A stretch of DNA of 64,000 nt from NCBI GenBank assembly GCA_029204225.1, contig CM055097.1:31323599-31387598 (forward strand), given 5' to 3'. The translations under genes were made by a program, and so were the position numbers. Each line of letters starts with the position of its first letter. The stretch's first letter is position 1. Below, piece by piece: positions 58,681-64,000 of this stretch. The notes beneath the pieces were generated by a model. That model had not been told where the DNA came from. It saw only the letters and a list, made by a program, of their open reading frames with translations, and searched no databases. The stretch comes from Diphasiastrum complanatum (lineage: Eukaryota; Streptophyta; Lycopodiopsida; Lycopodiales; Lycopodiaceae).

Positions 58681-59370
58681 TCTACACTGGTTGGAATGAT
58701 GAAGAGCTTGAATTTGATCTTGAACCGGAATTTGGTCCAGATTGCATGTTGCTCTTCTTGTTAGTATAACCTGACTTTGTAGATATCTTAGATCTAAACT
58801 TCTGATTTTTTGAATATATAGCGTGAGGATTCGATTCCGAGCCTGAGGAGGATGTTGATCTTCTGATCTCCTCTTGTGGGAGAGTGAGGTGCTCCTGGGC
58901 AGAAATAATTTTTGTAGGCTTCAGGTAGACTCGATAATAGAGTCATAAGTGCATTGGAATCTTCTATGACTGAGCCAGTTGCAGTCATTTGTTCCATAAG
59001 ATTTTTGGACGTGTTGAGATGACTTGAAACACTTTATGTGTCAGACATTCTCAGGGTGAAGAATTTCGTCCTCAAGTGTAACTTAGAAGTCATATCCCTG
59101 ATATCGTAGAGAGTTGCTAGGATGTCCCATGTATCCTTAGAAGTTTGAGCAGCACGTATGTGACTGATCTGAGTATCCTTGATGTTGAGGGTGATCATGG
59201 CAAATGCTTTGCCATCTCTCAGTCTCCACTTGTTGATGCTAGCTGCATCACCTTCTAGTTTAAGCTCTATGCTATCAATAATGTCCCACAGTTCTTTGGC
59301 TAATGGTATAACCTTCTTGAATTTCCAGAGACGGTAGTTATGAGTTTGTCAATGGGAGATGATCTAGATG
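58681..59370 (-). pseudogene. gag: copia Gag fragments
   Basis: MEQMTATGSVIEDSNALMTL, LLSSLPEAYKNYF (58.93-59.0 kb) is the Gag core. The start MDPSSRSSPIDKLI lies near 59379-59340. Between them the frame is shifted, with readable pieces such as AKEELWDI. The gag follows the primer site by about 130 bp. Confidence 0.75.
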
Positions 59371-59508
59371 ATGGATCCATTATGGTTAAATGAGATCGTT
59401 GGTAGAAAACAACGATTGTCGGAATATTGTTGGTCGCGCGTTTGTTAAAGAGGCGTCTTGGTAAAAACAAGACTCGTAATCCGTAGTAGAAATACAGATT
59501 ACTGAAAT

Positions 59509-59524
59509 GCCCGTTCTGATACCA
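59509..59524 (-). other. copia primer-binding site
   Basis: Minus strand TGGTATCAGAACGGGC directly after the LTR end GCGACA. Met-tRNA type. Confidence 0.85.
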
Positions 59525-60070
59525 TGTCGCATAACGTGGGGATGACCGACATTGGAAGCTCAAGGCCTTGAGCGTAGGCATGTAAGAATAAAAACACAAC
59601 AATTAGCAGCAAAAATATTCAAGAAGAATGATTCATACAGAATTGTGCAAATGAGCAATACAGTAGTGAGACAAAAATTGCACTCTAATTAATATCAACA
59701 GTGAGTACAATGGCTTGAAGTAATGACTTCGGCTTGCTAAGCGTGATAACGCTGGCTACAGATAACTCTGATTGTAAAAACTTTTGATAAAACTTAATCT
59801 TAGCTTGATTCAGCTTGTAGTATATATTTACAAGTGTCTTGCATTTTTCGAGATTTTTGAATTCTCTCTCTTCGGCATTTTCACATTTTTTTCAGTATAG
59901 TTAAAACGTGCCTAAGTGCACAAAACTGCACGTAGCTTGGTGTATTTTACATTTTTTCCTTTTCCGAAAAATGCGACAATTGAAGAAATGTCCTTATATG
60001 TGTAAAATACAGTAAGTTTTGCATAGTTCGCATTTTTTGCTTTTCCAAAAAATGCGACAATTACAGAACA
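59525..60070 (-). repeat. copia 5' LTR with repeated hairpins
   Basis: On the minus strand, TGTTCTGTAATTGTCGC (60070) to TTATGCGACA (59525), 546 bp. A TATA box (GTAAATATATACTAC) is at about 59817-59831. Two related units near 59956-59987 and 60031-60062 each hold a stem such as CGCATTTTTTG with CAAAAAATGCG. Confidence 0.75.
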
Positions 60071-61455
60071 ATGCATGCTTTCGCATCCTAAAAATTGCTA
60101 GCTGCAGTTGAGACAAAAATGACCAGTTCACTTCACATATGTGGGTTCTGGAGGAATCTGCCAGATAAAAATGTGTTTATGTACTGGGTCATAGTGAGAT
60201 TATTCACATATGAATCTACTGTGTATTCCTGGTTACTAGAGTTACTTGGTGCACTTAACCTAGTTGGTAAACATAGACATATGATCAAGTATTGTTTTGA
60301 CAGATACTTGCACAGTTAACAAATCTTTGTATAGAAGATTTATGGATTAACTTATAAATGATTTGGGTAAGGATCTAAATGTGGTGTCATACTAGTATAA
60401 TTGAATTCTTCACGTAGACATTTGAGATTTCTGAATCATTGTCGATTAACTTGAGTACTTGATTACTCCAAGAGGAAGTTAATTGGTAAAACGATCAGTG
60501 TGATGTGGATTCACCAGGAACTGATGGTTTTTTTATTAATATTGCTTGTAAGATGCATGATTAGTGAATCATTTGGGTTCATCAGTTAAAATTATGTGCA
60601 TTGGATGTACAATATTCTTGGGATAGAGTATTCCTTATTTAAGGAATAGACTCATTAGTGATTGTATCCCAGAGAGCTCAATTGGAAAATAAATCCGAGA
60701 ATAATATCTGAATTAATATTCAGCAGGACTTTGGATATCTAAATTTGATTCTAGATGGTAATCCAAAGTTTTTGTAGCTGAAGATGATTGTCATTATCAT
60801 TTTGGGTATGCTTTATGTCTTTAATTACCAGTGGTTTATAAAACTTGAATATCTTGCACTTCTGTTAAAGAATCATGTTTGGATAGTATTCCTAAATCCA
60901 GTATTTTTCTTAGTAAAAAGATTTTGGAATGACTCTTACTTTTCCTAAGTTATGTCGGACATATACTCCAGTATCCTGTAAATGATTAAGTATAATTTTG
61001 GATTCCAGAAATTATGATTGACGAATCATGCGAATCTAAATATTTATGATTGATGGATCATAAATAGATACTTAGTTATTGTCAGAGGATTATTCGGAAT
61101 TGTGATGATTCTTAAGTGTGATAATTAATTCTCGATCTATTATTTGAGTAAGAATTCAGATTAGTGTTTTGAATCTCTCTACTCCAGTATCTTATTGAGA
61201 GCCTATGGATCTCACATATATTCTCACAAGATAAGTTATCTTAGTCTAGTGGATGCTATTCTACTACAGTTTATGGTTTGCAAATGCTTGAATACAGTTT
61301 TTCATTGGATTGGATCTCCAGTTATCATAGGAGACAGACAAGTCTATTAAGATGAATGAATGTTATTTTCTTGCATTTGGTGCTAGAAACATGAGCATTT
61401 AACTCGCTCTCAAGTCCATGTCTAGATTTCGTATAAAGACCAAATTTGTCCTTAA
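60071..61455. other. AT-rich non-coding stretch
   Basis: No ORF above about 75 codons and no retroelement motif. It ends at a minus-strand copia primer site, so part may be a copia leader. I see nothing else to support a feature. Confidence 0.4.
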
Positions 61456-61600
61456 AGTTGCTCTAATACCATGTGAAAATTATAGATCCAAAACACAACT
61501 AATGGATGTAAGATCTTGGGCCAATTTGGTATGCACATCTAAATTAAGTCACAAGATAGAATTCATCAAGATTAGCATGCTATAATTGCATAAATCGCTA
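61456..61600 (-). repeat. copia primer site and LTR end fragment
   Basis: Minus strand TGGTATTAGAGCAAC at 61456-61470, directly after an LTR end TTTTCACA (61472). The LTR extends right to about 61600, where RNase H of another copia starts. The rest of this element is not evident to the left. Confidence 0.6.
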
Positions 61601-61822
61601 AGATATGATCATCAACATAAAAATACAGTATGGTACTATCCATGTCTATACAACAGCAGCATCAGCTTGTTCTTCACACATGTGGAACATATATCAACTA
61701 TTGGGCTGGTAGCAGACATGATAGGAGATCAACTATTGGTTATGCTTTTGATGTTGGCAATGGTTGTTTCTCTTGGTTGAGAAAAACACAAAACAACATT
61801 TCACTTTCTACCACAGAAGTTG
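61601..61822 (+). pseudogene. copia RNase H fragment, plus strand
   Basis: The plus strand reads GTYINYWAGSRHDRRSTIGY, AFDVGNGCFSWLRKTQNNIS, LSTTEVV. In family terms this is the DxDWAGS..RRST.GY..SW..K.Q..+.LST.EAE part; the catalytic Asp of DWAGS is lost (NYWAGS). It stops where an LTR begins at 61823, so that LTR probably inserted into it. Confidence 0.75.
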
Positions 61823-62523
61823 TGTGAAGAATTGCCAAAAATTGGCAAATCTAGCTTGATCAAAAACCATGTAGAATAGTGTAAATTGTGTACACAAGTG
61901 GGTCCCACACATGTGAGGCCATGATGCCACGTGGTAAACCCATCCTAATGTAGGTTAGGTCAAGTCAAGAGAGTTGGTCATGTCTATTTGGTGCTCATCC
62001 CTACTTTATAGGACCTACACCTAAGTTTAAGGTGAAAATTTGACCAACTAGCTACCTACCAAGCATAACTCTAGGATCTAGGCTAGGGTTTCATTTTAGG
62101 GCAAGAAGGGTGAGTTAACTTCCTTATTACATGCTGGAAATCCACCTAACTTCAAGAAGGAAGTCGAATTTTCTATGTATTCCAAGCTCCCATAGTGAGA
62201 AGATAGAAAATTTTTGGAGCTCATTGGCAATCTCAAGTTAGTTCACTATGTACATTGAGTTTTTGTGATCCAAATGAAACCAAATCAATTTCTACTTGTT
62301 TCTCAGGTTTAAGGCCGTACTAAAGCCTGTATTACACACGTGTGGTCTCGGATTTCAATGTTTATCAATGCTTTTGATTGTTAATGCTTGTTGTTTGTCA
62401 AATTGCCAATCTAGATCAACTTTTTTGTGTCTAGTTTTTTGATAGATTGTTAAGCAAGCATCCAATCACTCTTGTGGATCTTTTGTAGATCCATTTATGG
62501 TCCTAAATTACAGTACTTTCACA
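61823..62523 (+). repeat. copia 5' LTR, plus strand
   Basis: TGTGAAGAATTGCC (61823) to AGTACTTTCACA (62523), about 701 bp. Just inside the start, TTGCCAAAAATTGGCAA is a perfect short palindrome. Its last 95 bp recur inverted at 51629-51722. The left edge is set by the end of RNase H sequence and TG. Confidence 0.75.
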
Positions 62524-62536
62524 TGATATCAGAGCC
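62524..62536 (+). other. copia primer-binding site
   Basis: TGATATCAGAGCC directly after the LTR; the Met-tRNA type with one change (usual TGGTATCAGAGCC). Confidence 0.8.
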
Positions 62537-63272
62537 AAGTACAAGAGCATAAGCCATTGATCTAATGCAAATCCATTTTTAGCAAGTTTTGGTGCTAAAA
62601 ACTAGTATTGAGAGGGCAAGCTAGAATCTTGATTTTGGTGAGGAGATTTGATCCCAAACTTGGTAGGGGTCCAAATCCGTACTATCCACATGTGTGGGCA
62701 CCTCTGAACCTGCATTTAATCCATGGTATTCATTTGATCCAAAAAAATTCAATTTGTGAGCTGTTGGTGTAATTTTTGGTGGAGATCCTAGGATAATCTA
62801 CCAAGATCATTTGCCATTGATTAAATTTGAATTTGTTTCATGGAATCTAATTAGTTTAGGCTGAGTTCAAGTCCTATTAAGGTTAAAAACAGGTCTTGAA
62901 AGTACACCAAGAAGGAAGAAAGAGATTAAGTCATTTTTTTGTCCAAAAATAGCCAAAATTGGCAAGATTTGATTGTAAGTAGATTTCACATCATCTTATC
63001 TTCGTTCCAACTTTGTGAGGGAGTGCTAGAATTGAGATTATAAGTCCATTTGTTGGATTATAAATCTTAGTGAGTTTCTAGAGACAAGCAAGTCCATTTC
63101 TTGGCAAGATTTGTTTGAAAGTAGTTTTCACTTCATCTTATCTTCATTCCAGCTTTGTGAGGGAGTGATAGAACTGTGATTATAAGTCCATTTGTTGGAT
63201 TAGAAATCAAATTTGAGTGAAACACTACAAGTGTGAAACCTTTGTGAGTTTCAAGTCAATCAAATCTATTTC
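62537..63272 (+). other. copia leader with a tandem-like repeat
   Basis: Untranslated leader. A segment with CTTTGTGAGGGAGTG and TTATAAGTCCATTTGTTGGATTA occurs at 63010-63065 and again at 63150-63205, about 140 bp apart. No ORF of known type. Confidence 0.7.
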
Positions 63273-63905
63273 TTGTTTGTAGAAGTCACTAGTAAGATGG
63301 AATTTGCTGGAGCATACCTTCTAGAAGCTAGTGAGAGATTGAATTCTACAAATTTTGCTATTTGGAAGGTTAGGATGGAGTCACTCTTGGTGCTCCAAGA
63401 CCTTCATGAGTTCTTGATTGAAGATGAAGATGAACCTCTAGGTTCACAGGAGTTAGCTAGATACAAGAAGAGATCTAGGCTTGCATTTCATTGTGTGAAG
63501 ATGAATGTGAGCAATGATTTGTTGAGAGAAGTATCAGCATGTACTAGTGCTAAAGAGGCTTGGGAGTCTTTAAAATCAATCTATGAGTCTAGCAACACTT
63601 CTAGAGTTCTTATGCTTAGAAATCAAATTTTGCAAAGCATGAGGAGAAGTGAGGAGAGTGCACATGATTATGTACTCAGAATCATGTCTCTAAATAGGGA
63701 GTTGGCTTCCATTGGAGAGAAGATTCATGATGGAGAGCTTGTACAAATTGTTCTTAATGGTCTAGGAGATGACTTTGCAAATTTGGTCCAAAGTTTTGCC
63801 ATCCAAGACACTTTGCCAACTATAGAAAAACTTCACAGTGTATTAGTGGCTGAAGAGTGTAGGATGCTCCATGCAAATGAGTTCCTTGTCTTTGCAGGAT
63901 GGTGA
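63273..63905 (+). CDS. gag: copia Gag (UBN2 type), chimeric at its end
   Basis: The frame gives LEASERLNSTNFAIWKVRME, LIEDEDEPLGSQELARYKKR, VSACTSAKEAWESLKSIYES, LMLRNQILQSMRRSEESAHD, LASIGEKIHDGELVQIVLNG and IEKLHSVLVAEECRMLH. These are the Gag blocks in order. The ATG at 63297 (MEFAGAYLL) is the likelier start. After MLHANEF the reading runs into an inverted Gag fragment, so the zinc knuckle is lost. Confidence 0.9.
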   Translation: MFVEVTSKMEFAGAYLLEASERLNSTNFAIWKVRMESLLVLQDLHEFLIEDEDEPLGSQELARYKKRSRLAFHCVKMNVSNDLLREVSACTSAKEAWESLKSIYESSNTSRVLMLRNQILQSMRRSEESAHDYVLRIMSLNRELASIGEKIHDGELVQIVLNGLGDDFANLVQSFAIQDTLPTIEKLHSVLVAEECRMLHANEFLVFAGW

Positions 63906-64000
63906 TCTTGCCTGCTTTCTTCAGCAATGAAAACACCTTGCACTGTCTCCAAGGATGGAAGATCCTCTCTAACAGCATAAGTCTGCACAATATTGTCATA
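63906..64000 (-). pseudogene. inverted Gag C-terminal fragment
   Basis: Minus strand from 64000 reads YDNIVQTYAVREDLPSLETV, QGVFIAEESRQDHH. It is the same Gag region as the plus-strand FANLVQSFAIQDTLPTIEKL that ends just left of it, from a diverged copy. It continues beyond the window. Confidence 0.75.

Overview
This window looks like heterochromatic, repeat-dense DNA from a large land-plant genome. The evidence is the mix of elements: Ty1/copia elements with initiator-Met-tRNA primer sites, an Athila/Tat-type Ty3/gypsy family with a tRNA-Asp-type primer site, a chromodomain Ty3/gypsy element, an intron-bearing BED/hAT transposase, and LINEs with an ORF1. Species cannot be read by eye; fern, lycophyte and seed plant are all possible. 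I found no convincing host gene, tRNA, rRNA or CRISPR array. Almost every open frame is a retroelement piece or a shadow of one, and the long Ser-Leu and Glu-Arg frames are only (CT)n/(GA)n tracts.

Layout. 1-5.99 kb: minus-strand Athila/Tat-like gypsy element with gag, leader, primer site and an 821-bp LTR. 6.4-7.04 kb: plus-strand copia LTR end and gag start. 7.4-13.2 kb: LINE fragments separated by long (TC)n/(GA)n tracts (plus strand to 8.5 kb; minus strand 9.35-13.0 kb). 13.2-15.8 kb: intron-containing hAT transposase pseudogene, with a probable last exon at 22.4 kb. 15.9-22.06 kb: a minus-strand chromovirus with both LTRs, sitting inside the hAT locus. 22.5-26.3 kb: minus-strand copia with 3' LTR. 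26.3-28.4 kb: a chimera of an unassigned ORF, copia RT/RNase H and an Athila/Tat LTR plus leader. 28.4-36.7 kb: two related minus-strand copia copies separated by a chromodomain-gypsy tail; the second has a 641-bp 5' LTR. 36.7-44.15 kb: minus-strand gypsy remnants, a probable 1.2-kb LTR and a coiled-coil ORF. 44.35-45.8 kb: well kept copia RT/RNase H. 45.8-47.8 kb: plus-strand gypsy RT-integrase, followed by a motif-rich region with a TATA box and a second coiled-coil ORF (48.8-51.6 kb). 51.6-54.0 kb: minus-strand copia gag, leader and LTR. 54.0-54.8 kb: a decayed minus-strand ORF that begins like histone H3. 57.2-60.1 kb: minus-strand copia gag to integrase and LTR. 61.5-64 kb: copia LTRs, a gag ORF and an inverted gag tail.

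How the parts relate. Nearly all coding sequences are broken, and many premature stops are TAG where CAG (Gln) is expected, as methylation-driven decay would give. The least ordinary signals are: (1) a LINE family whose 3' ends share a small hairpin, AATAAAGC and a (TC)n tail instead of poly(A), with copies bounded by (TC)n on both sides; (2) a 141-bp in-frame tandem duplication of the chromodomain in the 16-22 kb chromovirus; (3) an ORF opening MARTKQTAR, identical to the histone H3 tail; (4) two coiled-coil ORFs placed 3' of gypsy pol or just before a probable 3' LTR; (5) a copia element apparently split between 44.3 and 57.3 kb at inverted-repeat transposon ends, as an old 13-kb inversion would leave.
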